A stretch of DNA of 44,043 nt, taken from contig CAZSRF010000018.1 in the NCBI GenBank assembly GCA_964609155.1, positions 1 through 44,043 of the forward strand, read 5' to 3'. Shown here piece after piece: positions 18,008 to 27,965 of this stretch. The number at the start of each line of letters is the position of its first letter. Positions within the stretch are counted from its first letter, which is position 1. A model generated the notes under the pieces. It searched no databases and was not told the origin of the DNA. It was given only the letters and a program-made list of their open reading frames with translations. The stretch comes from JAGOUU01 sp964609155 (GTDB lineage Bacteria > Pseudomonadota > Gammaproteobacteria > JAGOUU01). A program made the position numbers and the translations under genes.

Positions 18008-19763
18008 TGCCCACCTTCTTGTCAGTGTAATAAGCATTAATCTTATCAAGTAATTTCTTGCTATCTCCCAGGCTCTCGCCCTTATGATTTGCTATAGCAT
18101 CTACAAAAGCATCGTTTAGATTTATTTTATCTATATTTATTTTGGCTAACTGATTAGGGCTTATGCCGCTACAATCAGGGTATTTACCTGCACCAAATGT
18201 TAGACCAAGCTGGCCGTGCCTGCCCTGCTCTTGAATAATTTTGGCGATTTTTGAATCAAACACACAGTAAATCTCATCTGTGCGTTCAGAATCTTTATGG
18301 TGGTATTTATTAACAAAGATGGCTCTATTATCTTGTTTACTCAAGCCCAAAGCTTTTTCTTCATCTGAGCATTTAACTAATTCTAAATCTTGCCCCCAGC
18401 CCTTGTTTTTGCAGCAATCACTAAAGCCATACGATGACTTTCGGCAACTCATTATTTGGCCTGGGAAAATAAAGCGAGTATCTTCAGTAAAGCTTGTCGG
18501 TGTGTTTTTAATTGCTTGACTAATGACCGATAATTTCTCTGCTGAATCACTAAAGTTTGACTCTGCAGGACTCGCTTTATCAACACACTTACCATCTAAA
18601 CAAAGAATCTTATTGTTATCGCCACAAACGATATTAGTGTTATCATCGCATTTTTTGGTAAAACATCTGTAGCTATTTCTCTGCTCAATACAAATCCCTG
18701 AGTTAAATTTAGTGCACTCTGTGCCAATCTTTAAACACTGTCTTGCATCTAAACTGCTGCAGTTATTAAAAGCATTCGATACTCCGCAGCCATAAGATGA
18801 CTCATAACGCCAGCAGTCGCGAGTTACCTCCACACCATTGATAACTTTACTTGCGCTCGGCTCTACACAAACATTTTTAGTTTCCGTGCAAAGCCCTAGA
18901 TCAACTCTTTTGTTAATTTCAGCACAATCAGAAGCAAAGCTATCTGTTACTACGGGGCTGTCCTGCGATTCCATATAAACCGTAACCACAACGCCGCGCA
19001 AAGCATATTTATATTTGTGATAGTTTCCACCCTGTCCAATATGTATATCAACAACAGGATTATTACAATCCCCTAATTGATAAGCACCAATGGAAACATC
19101 CGCTGTATGGCTGCCTGGATAATGTGCTGTAGACAGAACCTTAAAGTTAAAATTATTACATGAGATATCATTTACATGAACATCTTGATTAATAAGCTGA
19201 ACTCCGCCATCATTATAAATTAATGTCTGGGTTTTGAGATTATATTGATACCTACCACCATATTTTGCATTTGTCGTTAATTGTACTTTAATTGTCTTAT
19301 TGACTTTATTTGGTATAACTACATTAACATTACGGGCCTTTGAGCATTGATATGTGCGCGCTGCAGGGGTTGCTGTACAATACTCAATTTTATCACTAAG
19401 CTTTGATTGACAATTTTTAACTGCCTTACAATCTATATACTCATTTGAGATACCTGTCACAATACTATCAGCATTTGTAATTACTAAATTACTTTTAGCA
19501 AAGCTATTCTCATGAATCCCTACGTCGGGACGTTGATTAAAGTTATTTCGAATTACTGTAGATGTTTCATCACTATAAGCCTTATGCAATGATTGTTCTT
19601 TAATATTACCTGCATTAATATTTGCCTCTTTAGGTGCATCAGTATAGTCTGCTATATAATGATTAGGATTCTGTTTAAACTTATTGAGCTCTTCGAGAGC
19701 TTTATTATTGCTGTAGCAATAACTATTGAATACAATCAAGAGTAGCAAAATAAATCTAGACAT
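18000..19763 (-). CDS. traN: TraN, outer-membrane mating-pair stabilisation adhesin
   Basis: The 587-residue, strongly cysteine-rich protein has a signal peptide (MSRFILLLLIVFNSYCYS). The C-terminal half shows the TraN cysteine pattern, including RDCWRYESSYGC, then CSSLDARQC and SFTEDTRFIFPGQIMSCRKSSYGFSDCC. TraN sits on the donor outer membrane and contacts recipient surface proteins, which decides recipient range. The variable N-terminal third (residues 20-250) is where specificity tips lie in characterised TraN proteins, and here it resembles no type I can name. It overlaps trbC by 8 bp and traF by 8 bp. Confidence 0.93.
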   Translation of the reverse strand: MSRFILLLLIVFNSYCYSNNKALEELNKFKQNPNHYIADYTDAPKEANINAGNIKEQSLHKAYSDETSTVIRNNFNQRPDVGIHENSFAKSNLVITNADSIVTGISNEYIDCKAVKNCQSKLSDKIEYCTATPAARTYQCSKARNVNVVIPNKVNKTIKVQLTTNAKYGGRYQYNLKTQTLIYNDGGVQLINQDVHVNDISCNNFNFKVLSTAHYPGSHTADVSIGAYQLGDCNNPVVDIHIGQGGNYHKYKYALRGVVVTVYMESQDSPVVTDSFASDCAEINKRVDLGLCTETKNVCVEPSASKVINGVEVTRDCWRYESSYGCGVSNAFNNCSSLDARQCLKIGTECTKFNSGICIEQRNSYRCFTKKCDDNTNIVCGDNNKILCLDGKCVDKASPAESNFSDSAEKLSVISQAIKNTPTSFTEDTRFIFPGQIMSCRKSSYGFSDCCKNKGWGQDLELVKCSDEEKALGLSKQDNRAIFVNKYHHKDSERTDEIYCVFDSKIAKIIQEQGRHGQLGLTFGAGKYPDCSGISPNQLAKINIDKINLNDAFVDAIANHKGESLGDSKKLLDKINAYYTDKKVGNA

Positions 19764-20355
19764 TTTGCCCCACCCTGTTTTTAAATAGGGTTATCGCCTG
19801 CTGTATGCTCGATAAACCATAGACAATATCAAAATCATGATTACTTAATCGCAGCACATAAGCAGGAACAACTTTAATCCCATACTGCCTAAATAAATTA
19901 GGATCCACTTGTATCCCGCCATTATTACCGGCTTTTTTAACTAAATCGGCTATCTTATTTAAAGTTTTTGGCATTGAGTTATCGATTAGCCCCTGTATTA
20001 ACAAGGTTGCATTCTTATCTGCACTTTCTTGCAATAGATCGATGATGGCTTTTTCAGGCATAGAGAACGAAATAAATACTAACAGCTCCTGGCTGTGCCT
20101 TTTTTTAACACCTGCACCCTTGTAAGATTGTTCGAGTAGATCTTGTTGTCTTTTCATAAAACTTGTCTTATCAACACCTGATTTGTTTATTAATACTTGG
20201 CTTTTATCTAAATGCAGCTCTGCTTCTTTTTCATATATTTTTACATAATCTTGCGCTTGCTTTTCTAGTAATTTAAGCTCTTTCATGTCTATATTTGCAA
20301 AGCTTTGGCATGTTCCAAATAAAAATAATAAAATTAATATAATAATATTTTTCAT
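19756..20355 (-). CDS. trbC: TrbC, type-F conjugative transfer periplasmic protein
   Basis: The 199-residue protein has a signal peptide (MKNIIILILLFLFGTCQSFA). It carries the TrbC_Ftype core: ELLVFISFSMPEKAIIDLL, then ATLLIQGLIDNSMPKTL, then a QVDPNLFRQYGIKVVPAYVL segment with a thioredoxin-like cis-proline. F TrbC (212 residues) interacts with TraW and is required for pilus assembly. It begins 15 bp after traU. Confidence 0.93.
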   Translation of the reverse strand: MKNIIILILLFLFGTCQSFANIDMKELKLLEKQAQDYVKIYEKEAELHLDKSQVLINKSGVDKTSFMKRQQDLLEQSYKGAGVKKRHSQELLVFISFSMPEKAIIDLLQESADKNATLLIQGLIDNSMPKTLNKIADLVKKAGNNGGIQVDPNLFRQYGIKVVPAYVLRLSNHDFDIVYGLSSIQQAITLFKNRVGQNV

Positions 20356-20370
20356 ATCGCTCTCTTGCTA

Positions 20371-21354
20371 TTATAAAGCACAGCAATTACGCTTACGCCA
20401 AACCAAATAACCAAAGTCCTCACCCTTAACTGGATACTCATGCCCAGCCTCCCATAAAGCGCTACTCGCACCAAATGGTTTACAACCATCTTTTTTACCT
20501 GTACTTGCAACTGGATAGGTCGCTTGATATCGATAACGGTGCTTTGGCATGATGGGCATTGGGTATTCCGAGCACAACTGCTCATCTCTACCCACACTGT
20601 CCCATAATAATAATTCTCTATGTAACTTAAATGCCATGCGCTCTGTTAATAATGTTGATGCCTGAACCCCGCCTACATGGTTTTGCACTGCGCCTGATAA
20701 GGGATACATTGAACCCTGACTACCTGCACACCAAAATAACTTAGACACTGGTAACTGCCCTGTGGTGCTGGCAACCGCATCAGCAGCACATGAAGCTTGT
20801 GCTATTGGGTTACCAAATAATATTGCCTCAGGATTAAGAATAAAAGCTAGTTCATCATCATGCCAAGTTGGATCGAGCTCCGTCATATAAGCCACATCAA
20901 ACTCACCTTGTTGCATGCAGGCAACATTGGTAAGAAGATTTAACCAAAGCATCAGTGGAAACTTATACCAATGGACATCATAAAAACTCGTTGAGCTCTC
21001 GCCTTGGTGGGCATTAACTGAGCCCATTTTATAATCAGCGCCCATACCAAGCTTTACTCCTCCTAGACTCACCAAACAATAAGGAGTTCTTGTGACATCA
21101 ATAAGCGCCATAGGCTCCCAATAACCAATGGCAACCCCTACTCTTAACATTGGTGTCTGGCACACACAAACAGGTGAAGCTGGATTCTCGGTATCAGGAT
21201 TATCAGATGAAACAACTTTAGCGCCGCCAATAGATAACGGAAACAAGCAACTCCAGCAAACATCACTAATTGGGTTAATAAATTTACCATTACAGGCAGC
21301 AAATATATTGTTTGTCACAATGGTCAAAAGTATTACTAAACCAACTCTTATCAT
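20371..21354 (-). CDS. traU: TraU, DNA-transfer and pilus assembly protein
   Basis: The 327-residue protein (F TraU is 330) has a signal peptide ending IFAAC and the near-invariant start of the mature part, NGKFINPISDVCWSCLFP. Many conserved cysteines follow, plus the motif GYWEPMALIDVTRTPYC. It is periplasmic and needed more for DNA transfer than for pilus formation in F. Its ATG overlaps the traW stop (ATGA). The abundant cysteines make it a likely client of TrbB. Confidence 0.96.
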   Translation of the reverse strand: MIRVGLVILLTIVTNNIFAACNGKFINPISDVCWSCLFPLSIGGAKVVSSDNPDTENPASPVCVCQTPMLRVGVAIGYWEPMALIDVTRTPYCLVSLGGVKLGMGADYKMGSVNAHQGESSTSFYDVHWYKFPLMLWLNLLTNVACMQQGEFDVAYMTELDPTWHDDELAFILNPEAILFGNPIAQASCAADAVASTTGQLPVSKLFWCAGSQGSMYPLSGAVQNHVGGVQASTLLTERMAFKLHRELLLWDSVGRDEQLCSEYPMPIMPKHRYRYQATYPVASTGKKDGCKPFGASSALWEAGHEYPVKGEDFGYLVWRKRNCCAL

Positions 21355-21959
21355 AGCGCCACCTCACGAATAATCAGCTTATCGTTTTCTTGATAAATCA
21401 GGCTTGGCGTATGGGTGAGCAAAAATCTTTTAATTAAATTACTTTCTTGATCGAAATACAAAGGCATACCTAATTTTGCATTAGCATTTTTAATATTGCC
21501 ATTAACTAAAATAATTTTGCTGGTAGTATCTGCATATAATTTTTTAGCATAACTAACCTCATCTTCACGATTTGCATTAATAAATATTAACTGTTTGCTA
21601 AGTTTGATATAATCAAGCGGATTAATTTTCGTGCCTGTCTTAGCAATAAGATACCCTTTTTCATTAGTAATATCTTTTGGTAAAACTAAGCTTGGGTCAA
21701 AGACTCTTGTTGAGTTGGTAAGTGCTTTTGGTAGATTTTGACCTTTAGGATTAGTTACACTTTGCTCAACATGTTGAATATACTGCTGTTGTAATTCTTG
21801 AAGATGGTCTTTTTTATACAAAAAATTCAGACGTTCATAGATATAATCAAGGAGATTAGTTTCTTTTACTGGATAGACCGGGCCTTTTTGACCAAAATCT
21901 GCGGCCATGCTATTAGCCGTATTAAACATTAATATGATAGAAAACAAGGCTATTCTCAT
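21351..21959 (-). CDS. traW: TraW, pilus assembly protein
   Basis: The 202-residue protein (F TraW is 210) has a signal peptide (MRIALFSIILMFNTANSMAA) followed by the family hallmark DFGQKGPVYPVKE. A helix and a thioredoxin-like C-terminal half follow (LIFINANREDEVSYAKKLYAD, then GMPLYFDQESNLIKRF). It is periplasmic and associates with TrbC. Its start overlaps the trbI end by 4 bp and its end overlaps the traU start. Confidence 0.95.
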   Translation of the reverse strand: MRIALFSIILMFNTANSMAADFGQKGPVYPVKETNLLDYIYERLNFLYKKDHLQELQQQYIQHVEQSVTNPKGQNLPKALTNSTRVFDPSLVLPKDITNEKGYLIAKTGTKINPLDYIKLSKQLIFINANREDEVSYAKKLYADTTSKIILVNGNIKNANAKLGMPLYFDQESNLIKRFLLTHTPSLIYQENDKLIIREVAL

Positions 21960-22324
21960 CTTAACTCCTTGAATAGCTCTTGTTTAATTTTAAGTGTATA
22001 GTCCTCTGCCCCTGCTAGCACTGCTTGCTTCGTAACTATAATAATATTCTCTTGCTCTGCTTTATCTTGGATATATTGTGACAGTTTATTCGAAAACTCA
22101 TCAACATCATGATTGACTTGTTCTGGATTAAGATTTTTCTTCTGTGTTTGGCTAATAAATGTGTTAAGTATGTCACGAATATCAACACTAACTACCGTTG
22201 GGTGTTTTTTGGTGAAAACGTTTGATTGTGGCAAAACCACAGAAAGTACCAACCCAACCAATATAATAGTGATAAAAAAATATTTTTTAGTATAAAGTTC
22301 TTTAATGTAATGATTAATATTCAT
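21956..22324 (-). CDS. trbI: TrbI-like inner-membrane pilus assembly protein
   Basis: I choose the ATG at 22324, inside the last codons of traC; one at 22330 is equally possible. The 122-residue product compares with 128 for F TrbI. It has one membrane segment (FFITIILVGLVLSVVL) and a periplasmic helical part with VVSVDIRDILNTFISQ and a Lys/Glu-rich end. In F, TrbI affects pilus retraction. Order traC-trbI-traW-traU is exactly that of F. A longer reading with ten extra N-terminal residues would run through traC coding sequence and lacks support. Confidence 0.9.
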   Translation of the reverse strand: MNINHYIKELYTKKYFFITIILVGLVLSVVLPQSNVFTKKHPTVVSVDIRDILNTFISQTQKKNLNPEQVNHDVDEFSNKLSQYIQDKAEQENIIIVTKQAVLAGAEDYTLKIKQELFKELR

Positions 22325-24800
22325 CAGCATATACCTTACGAGCAACTTCGGACACCGCATCTTGCATGTTCAGTCCATTTGCCACTAGTCTATTCACTGC
22401 TTCAAACTCCTCGCCACGAGTTGAATACAGGATTCTTGTAAACGGATCAAAAACTACACGGGCCACATTTGAACCATTAGGTGTTCTTATCAAGCACTCT
22501 TTATATTGGTTAGTTCCAGCAAAGCTTCTAAGCAATTGCTCCTCATAAGGCGTAAAATTTAAACGCTTATTGTTTTTTAACTGATCAATAGTGCTATTTA
22601 GCTGCGCCATAATAATTTGATTATCAGAATTCTCAAAGATAGCTATACCGGTCTCATTTCTAAAATAATCATTAACTGACTGCACTATTGTAACAAATGC
22701 ACCATTTTGCTTAGCAACTCGGCGGTAGCCTGCCTCTATAAAGCCAGCAGTAACTTTACTTGCATGCAGCAAATCCCACGCCTCATCGATAACACATAGC
22801 TTTTTGATATCCCGAGGCAGACCATAAAACTCTTCTGTTATCTGTAGCATAATTGATAGCACAACAACGGCTTTTAAATCAGCTTTGTTTTTAAGCTCTT
22901 CTAACTCTAAAACAATAAAAGGATTACTGATATCAATGGTTGAACTTCCTTGAAAATAAGCAGCAAACTGCCCATCTTTGGTATATTTTTCAAGCAAAAT
23001 GGTCCAATCTGCCGCAACATTATCTTCACTTTTTGCTAATTCAAAGACGACGTCAGTAATCGTTGTGTTATTTTTCTTTTTATCCCAAGCTAATGTAATT
23101 GCATTTGTGATAAACGATAGCTCTTTATCTGATACATCACCGCTAGGATGAGCCATGGTGGCTATAATGGCCTTAATTTGACTCAATGATTTACTAAGCT
23201 CAACCACATGAGTAAACGGGTTAATACATACACCATCTTTTAATTCAACATATTGCCCACCAACAAGTTTACAAAACTTTTCATAGGAGCGACCTAAATC
23301 AATAACTCTAACAATACCACTTTGACAAAGTGTATTTGAAATAATATCTTGCATGAGAAAACTTTTACCAGCTCGTGATTTAGCAGCGATAGCAAGATTA
23401 TAATTACCATCACGATTATCAAAATTACTCCAATTAGATATCTGGCCGCGTCGTCCCACAAACATTAATCCTGGGCTTGCCGGCACACCTTTATATTCTG
23501 CAACTAGTGGCATAAGATTTACTGCATTAAACATAGTCATTGTTTTATGTCTGTTAAAGTAATTTAAATCTTCATGCAGGCCAGAGGTCATAAGAAATGG
23601 TAAATTCTGTAAAAACACTGGTAATTGTAAGAACCTATCACAAGCCACTTGCCAGTGATTCGCAGAAAATAAATCGTTAAGTCTTATATAGTCTTTTTTG
23701 TATTCCACTTCTTTTGATATGAGTGTAAGCGCATAAGAAACTTTCACTAGCCTTTGAGTACCATTCAGCTCGTCGCGTAAATAAGTCCAATCTTTATGCT
23801 TATGTTTTATCGAGGGCATAATAACAGCCATACGACTACTCGCCTTCTTTTCATTTAACATAAACTGCTTTTGCGCTCTTGCTTTGCTTGCTTGTTTATC
23901 AAATGCTCTTAAATGTAAATTAAGGATAAATGGGCAACTAAGCTGCAGGGATGAGTCCATTATCTTGCCAATATTTTCGCCAGATTGCCATAATGCTGCT
24001 TGCTCTGGGAATGACTCTACAGAAAAGTTTTGGATAACAAATTTTGAATTATCATAACTAACATTAATAGAAGAATCATTGATGTCATAGCTGGTATTTA
24101 TTTTAACTACCTGGCCAGATATCTTATTAAGCCTATCATACGACACCTTTGGCCAATAAATACTGTCTGTTGGATTTAAAGTCTCACTAACAATTCCCAT
24201 GAAACTCGTGATGTCAAGATTTTTAACAACTGTTATTGATTCAAGTGATGTTTTCCAAGCTTCTCTAAGATTTTCTATATTGGTAAACTGTAAGTCTTCT
24301 ATTTCAGCAATCGGCTCTGAGTAATAAATAAAAATTCTGTAATCTCGTAAATATGCTGGTGCATGTTTAGTAATTGAAGTATGGGTGATACGCTTATAAT
24401 ACTCATATCTGTTTTCAGCTAACTGTGTATTAATGCCCGCGCGTCCTCTAACTTCTTTGAATCTATCAAGATACTCACCTATTTTATTGCTAGCGATAAG
24501 TTGTATATGTAAGTCTGCATTAACTGGCAATTTTTCATTAAGCATAGAGGTAAGTCGATTTATCTCCTCTATACTTGCACCAGTCAGTGGTAAAAGCTCT
24601 AAACCAAAGCCAATTGAGTTATCATTTAAGAAAAGTTGCCGCGCTTCGTCATAAGCCTGATAAGGTAATAAATGCGCGAATGGCGCGTGCTCGCAAAGTT
24701 GTTTAAAATGGGTAAAATTAGTTGTGTCATCAAGTCCATATTGATTACCATCTCCCATTAGCTGGGCAATTTTTTTACCAACTTTGTTTATACTCAGCAT
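22314..24800 (-). CDS. traC: TraC, VirB4-like ATPase of the F-type secretion system
   Basis: The 828-residue protein has Walker A AAKSRAGKSFLMQ near residue 477 and Walker B KLCVIDEAWDLLH near residue 675, with VRVIDLGRSYEKFCKLVGG between them. The N-terminal 450 residues match the TraC_F_IV domain (FGLELLPLTGAS, then YWPKVSYDRL). It powers pilin handling and assembly at the cytoplasmic face of the inner membrane. F TraC is 875 residues. It starts 8 bp after traV. Confidence 0.96.
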   Translation of the reverse strand: MLSINKVGKKIAQLMGDGNQYGLDDTTNFTHFKQLCEHAPFAHLLPYQAYDEARQLFLNDNSIGFGLELLPLTGASIEEINRLTSMLNEKLPVNADLHIQLIASNKIGEYLDRFKEVRGRAGINTQLAENRYEYYKRITHTSITKHAPAYLRDYRIFIYYSEPIAEIEDLQFTNIENLREAWKTSLESITVVKNLDITSFMGIVSETLNPTDSIYWPKVSYDRLNKISGQVVKINTSYDINDSSINVSYDNSKFVIQNFSVESFPEQAALWQSGENIGKIMDSSLQLSCPFILNLHLRAFDKQASKARAQKQFMLNEKKASSRMAVIMPSIKHKHKDWTYLRDELNGTQRLVKVSYALTLISKEVEYKKDYIRLNDLFSANHWQVACDRFLQLPVFLQNLPFLMTSGLHEDLNYFNRHKTMTMFNAVNLMPLVAEYKGVPASPGLMFVGRRGQISNWSNFDNRDGNYNLAIAAKSRAGKSFLMQDIISNTLCQSGIVRVIDLGRSYEKFCKLVGGQYVELKDGVCINPFTHVVELSKSLSQIKAIIATMAHPSGDVSDKELSFITNAITLAWDKKKNNTTITDVVFELAKSEDNVAADWTILLEKYTKDGQFAAYFQGSSTIDISNPFIVLELEELKNKADLKAVVVLSIMLQITEEFYGLPRDIKKLCVIDEAWDLLHASKVTAGFIEAGYRRVAKQNGAFVTIVQSVNDYFRNETGIAIFENSDNQIIMAQLNSTIDQLKNNKRLNFTPYEEQLLRSFAGTNQYKECLIRTPNGSNVARVVFDPFTRILYSTRGEEFEAVNRLVANGLNMQDAVSEVARKVYADEY

Positions 24801-24808
24801 AATTATAA

Positions 24809-25114
24809 CTATCCCTTAAGCACCATATAATGATTGCTAGCATCATGATAAACACCATTTTCATCTTCATAGGGTGCTGTCCAAATTTTAACTCGATGGG
24901 GTAATTCTGCATTTGAGCTAACTTTAGCTGACTTTATTTGCAGTTTGCCATTTATCCAATACTCACCATTGCTAACCCTTTCATCCATATCATGTAATGA
25001 TTCACACGATGCTGTACCTTGCAGCGGGCAATCATAACTGCCGTTCATTGACTCGCAACCCACCAATGACAAACCCAATAGACTAACACTGATTAATTTA
25101 TAGATATTCTTCAT
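24809..25114 (-). CDS. traV: TraV-like outer-membrane lipoprotein
   Basis: The 101-residue protein has a lipobox LSLVGC, so it is lipidated and anchored in the outer membrane. The mature part contains the TraV signature GSYDCPLQGTASCESLHDM. With TraK and TraB it forms the core complex of the channel; TraV is the VirB7-like part. It is shorter than F TraV (171), with the central region missing. Start and traB stop overlap (ATGA). Confidence 0.92.
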   Translation of the reverse strand: MKNIYKLISVSLLGLSLVGCESMNGSYDCPLQGTASCESLHDMDERVSNGEYWINGKLQIKSAKVSSNAELPHRVKIWTAPYEDENGVYHDASNHYMVLKG

Positions 25115-26418
25115 TCCATTACCTCATTTACCTTTGAAAGTGTTCGACTTGCCTGCTTTTTTGCATCCATCTCACCTGCTTGTTCAAATGGGCTGCCAGG
25201 TGTATCACTTGTCGCTTCACTATGATTAGCACCATCTAAATAAAATCCTTTTTGGATAACAACATCAACTAAAGTGCCACTGCCAACTTGAATAATAGGC
25301 TGCAGCTGCTCTGCCCGTTTAATATAATAATCAGATAGTTTATCCAAGCCCTTGCCCACTCCACTTGCTGCACCTTGTTTAAACACATCAGCCCCTGGCA
25401 CAGAAGCTGTGATCCCTAAGGGTGAGATTGATTGGCTAGTAAAAGATTGGGCAACACCATTACCTATCCCTGATAAAGAGCCTGAAATAAAGGCGCGTTC
25501 TAACAACTTACCTTCTGGATAAACAACTCGGCCTCTGACATCCTGCCTACCATCAGAGCCATAAATAGTTGCCACCACATCTGTTTCTAAAATTTTACCG
25601 GTTGCACCTACACAGGTTAAACGTTCGCCTCGCATAGCTACCCGTTCAGATGAGGCATTGCCCCAGGCTGATGCAAGCATTGTACAATCCTTCATTTTGC
25701 CTTTAAACCCATTAGGTATAACACCATCATCAGTAAATCTTATTGTTACAACCCTAGTTTGATTATTACCGTACACTTCTGTATGCGCATCAACGCCACC
25801 TAGGATTACGCCTCTTATGTGGGTGCCTGCAGGCAAATACGTCCCAACTTCTTTAAATAGTGGTTTATTGTTGGTAAGATTTGCCGTTACTGTTTCAATC
25901 TCATCACTGACTAAATTCTCTATTCTTTGATTGGAAGCAAAGTTTTGATTATTATTTACTCGAGGCAAAATATCTGGGTCAAAATCTTGATTTCCGCCAT
26001 ATGCTGGCATTTGAATTTGCCGTCCAGCGTTAGACGCACTTTGCGCAAGATTAACTTTCTCGCTAAGCTCTTTTATTCTCTCTTCTAATATTACATTTTG
26101 CTGCTTCAGTTCTTGTATCGCATCATTTTTATCCCCTAAAATACTTTCTACCTGCCCTTCCACAACTTTCACTTTATCTTCTTGTTCAAGCAGTTTTTTA
26201 TTAATTTGATTGGTAAAATAGGTTTTTAAATCGCCATGCTCAGCGCCAGATGCAAAATTTTCAACTGCTTTTGTTTCTTGTATATCAGACATTTTTTGAG
26301 ACGAACTATCTTTAAAAACAGCATAACTAATTATGATTAAAGTAAAAACAGTGATGCCACCTGCAATCAGCCAATGACGTTTTTCTTGTAGATTGATAAG
26401 CTGTTTTAATTTATCCAT
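25111..26418 (-). CDS. traB: TraB, VirB10-like core-complex protein
   Basis: I start at the ATG at 26418, which overlaps the traK stop; the longer frame to 26451 runs back through traK. The 435-residue protein (F TraB is 475) has one membrane segment (WLIAGGITVFTLIIISYAVF), a coiled coil about residues 65-125 (many Glu, Lys, Gln) and the C-terminal TraB/VirB10 beta domain with YLPAGTHIRGVILGGVDA and VVATIYGSDGRQDVRGRVVYP. It spans both membranes and links the inner-membrane ATPases to the outer-membrane ring. Confidence 0.96.
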   Translation of the reverse strand: MDKLKQLINLQEKRHWLIAGGITVFTLIIISYAVFKDSSSQKMSDIQETKAVENFASGAEHGDLKTYFTNQINKKLLEQEDKVKVVEGQVESILGDKNDAIQELKQQNVILEERIKELSEKVNLAQSASNAGRQIQMPAYGGNQDFDPDILPRVNNNQNFASNQRIENLVSDEIETVTANLTNNKPLFKEVGTYLPAGTHIRGVILGGVDAHTEVYGNNQTRVVTIRFTDDGVIPNGFKGKMKDCTMLASAWGNASSERVAMRGERLTCVGATGKILETDVVATIYGSDGRQDVRGRVVYPEGKLLERAFISGSLSGIGNGVAQSFTSQSISPLGITASVPGADVFKQGAASGVGKGLDKLSDYYIKRAEQLQPIIQVGSGTLVDVVIQKGFYLDGANHSEATSDTPGSPFEQAGEMDAKKQASRTLSKVNEVME

Positions 26419-27118
26419 GTGACACCACCCTATAGATAGCAGCTGTTTCACCTGGTTTTACTTCATGGCTACTTAAGGATAAAGCAAGTACTTCAGGTGT
26501 ATACAACCCATTTTCATGAAGAGCTATATCTTCATAAGTCTCATTTTTAAATAAAATAACCTCGCCATTTGTTTTTTCTCCTTTATACAAACTAACTAAA
26601 GTTAGCTCTTGTTTATCAGAAAAATAATTTTTCATAGCAGAACCACGAGAATCATCAGATTTTATTTGAGAATAACCAGCCAGCTCTTTATCCTGCATCA
26701 TGGCTTGTATCAGCGCTGAATAAGACTTGTCTTCACTATTTTGCACAGAAGCATGAGTAATTTGTTTTACTGGATTTAAAATAATATCTTGCGCAGGAAT
26801 TTTTCTTGGATTGGCTATTAACGTAAATCTATTGCCTTTTTCAGTTAAAACAATGAGAGAAAATGGTCGACCATCTTGAGTTGCTACAGGTTTGATATTA
26901 ATAAACCCGTATTCAGCATCAATGCTAGCAACTGCTAACCCCTTTAGAGCTGAATATTGTTTAATTCTATCGTTATCAACAGAAATAATATTCGGATCTT
27001 TACTTGAAAGCTCAACCCCAATCGTTTGGGTATGTTCAACCTCTTTTAATTGGGCAGCATTAAAATCTAGTGACGCTCCAAAATATAAAGCTATCAGCAG
27101 AATTCTACTCCTATACAC
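26411..27118 (-). CDS. traK: TraK, VirB9-like secretin-type core protein
   Basis: The 235-residue protein (F TraK is 242) has a signal peptide and the family's beta-rich domain: KGLAVASIDAEYGFINIKP, then GRPFSLIVLTEKGNRFTLIANPRKIPAQDI. The C-terminus carries SLSSHEVKPGETAAIYRV, typical of the part that contacts TraV and TraB. It is periplasmic, beneath the outer membrane ring. It overlaps traE by 8 bp and traB by 8 bp. Confidence 0.94.
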   Translation of the reverse strand: MYRSRILLIALYFGASLDFNAAQLKEVEHTQTIGVELSSKDPNIISVDNDRIKQYSALKGLAVASIDAEYGFINIKPVATQDGRPFSLIVLTEKGNRFTLIANPRKIPAQDIILNPVKQITHASVQNSEDKSYSALIQAMMQDKELAGYSQIKSDDSRGSAMKNYFSDKQELTLVSLYKGEKTNGEVILFKNETYEDIALHENGLYTPEVLALSLSSHEVKPGETAAIYRVVSHG

Positions 27119-27674
27119 GTTCTACCTCCGTAAAATTATTTAATAGCAATCTGCCATTATCATATTTAAATTTTAACTCATAGGTTACTTTTGATGTTTT
27201 ATTTAACTCATCCCCTATATAGACCCTAAGCACACCTTTTATTTTTGTTGCAAGCCCAGGCTTGTCACTCACAACTGTCTCACTTGGGAAAAAGACAGTG
27301 CTCATTTCATTGCTTTTTAATATGGCCCGTTCTTTTTCTAAATGTTCTTTTAATAACCCGTACTGTGAAGAGTCGGTAAATGTTAAAATATTATTATATT
27401 TTTCTTGAATGTTATCGGGAGTAACATTTAGCTTTAAGGCAGCTATAAATTCTGACCATTGTATTAAGAAAGAATCATCAACCGTGCTTTCGGTAATTTG
27501 AACTTTTTGAGATAATGTGGCTGGAATAATAATAGTGCTGTGATTATTTGAACGCTTTAAAATTATTGTCAGTGTAATTAGTAAAGTAAAAGCTAAAAAT
27601 ATATTTAAACATAGCGAATAATTTCTTTGTAAATATATAGTTTTTAAATTTTTCTGCAAAATACCAAAGTCCAT
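27111..27674 (-). CDS. traE: TraE, VirB5/VirB8-like pilus assembly protein
   Basis: The 187-residue protein (F TraE is 188) has an N-terminal membrane segment (LNIFLAFTLLITLTIILK) after a short cytoplasmic leader with QRNYSLC, typical of TraE. A periplasmic domain follows with YGLLKEHLEKERAILKSNEMSTVFFP. It resembles the VirB8 fold and belongs to the inner-membrane part of the channel. It starts 2 bp after traL. Confidence 0.94.
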   Translation of the reverse strand: MDFGILQKNLKTIYLQRNYSLCLNIFLAFTLLITLTIILKRSNNHSTIIIPATLSQKVQITESTVDDSFLIQWSEFIAALKLNVTPDNIQEKYNNILTFTDSSQYGLLKEHLEKERAILKSNEMSTVFFPSETVVSDKPGLATKIKGVLRVYIGDELNKTSKVTYELKFKYDNGRLLLNNFTEVERV

Positions 27675-27676
27675 AT

Positions 27677-27964
27677 TTATCCTTTATAATGCTTAATTTT
27701 TGCCTTTGGTATGTAATGCTGAGAGCTAAATCCCATGTGCCAATAAGCCCATCGTTGTATATAGGCCGATGATTCGCGCCCTTTAACTGAACAATAACCA
27801 AAATACGCACATACAGCAGCAATAAAGCCAAATATCTCATTACTGAATGTATATGCGATAAATCCACTGACTAAAGCGATCACTAATTCATCGATACTAA
27901 AAAATATTATCCTGGTAGGTTCATCAATATATCTAGGTATGTAGAATTTGTGATCTTGATCCAT
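27677..27964 (-). CDS. traL: TraL, inner-membrane pilus assembly protein
   Basis: The 95-residue protein (F TraL is 91) begins with the conserved YIPRYIDEPTRIIFFSIDE, then two membrane segments (ELVIALVSGFIAYTF and IFGFIAAVCAYFGYC), and a basic end. It is the VirB3-like member of the system. Its start lies right after the traA stop. Confidence 0.95.
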   Translation of the reverse strand: MDQDHKFYIPRYIDEPTRIIFFSIDELVIALVSGFIAYTFSNEIFGFIAAVCAYFGYCSVKGRESSAYIQRWAYWHMGFSSQHYIPKAKIKHYKG

Positions 27965-27965
27965 T

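Noticed and set aside
20352..20597. 81-codon frame inside the traU end
   Set aside because: Shadow frame with no start signals, wholly covered by traU, which is a clear family member.
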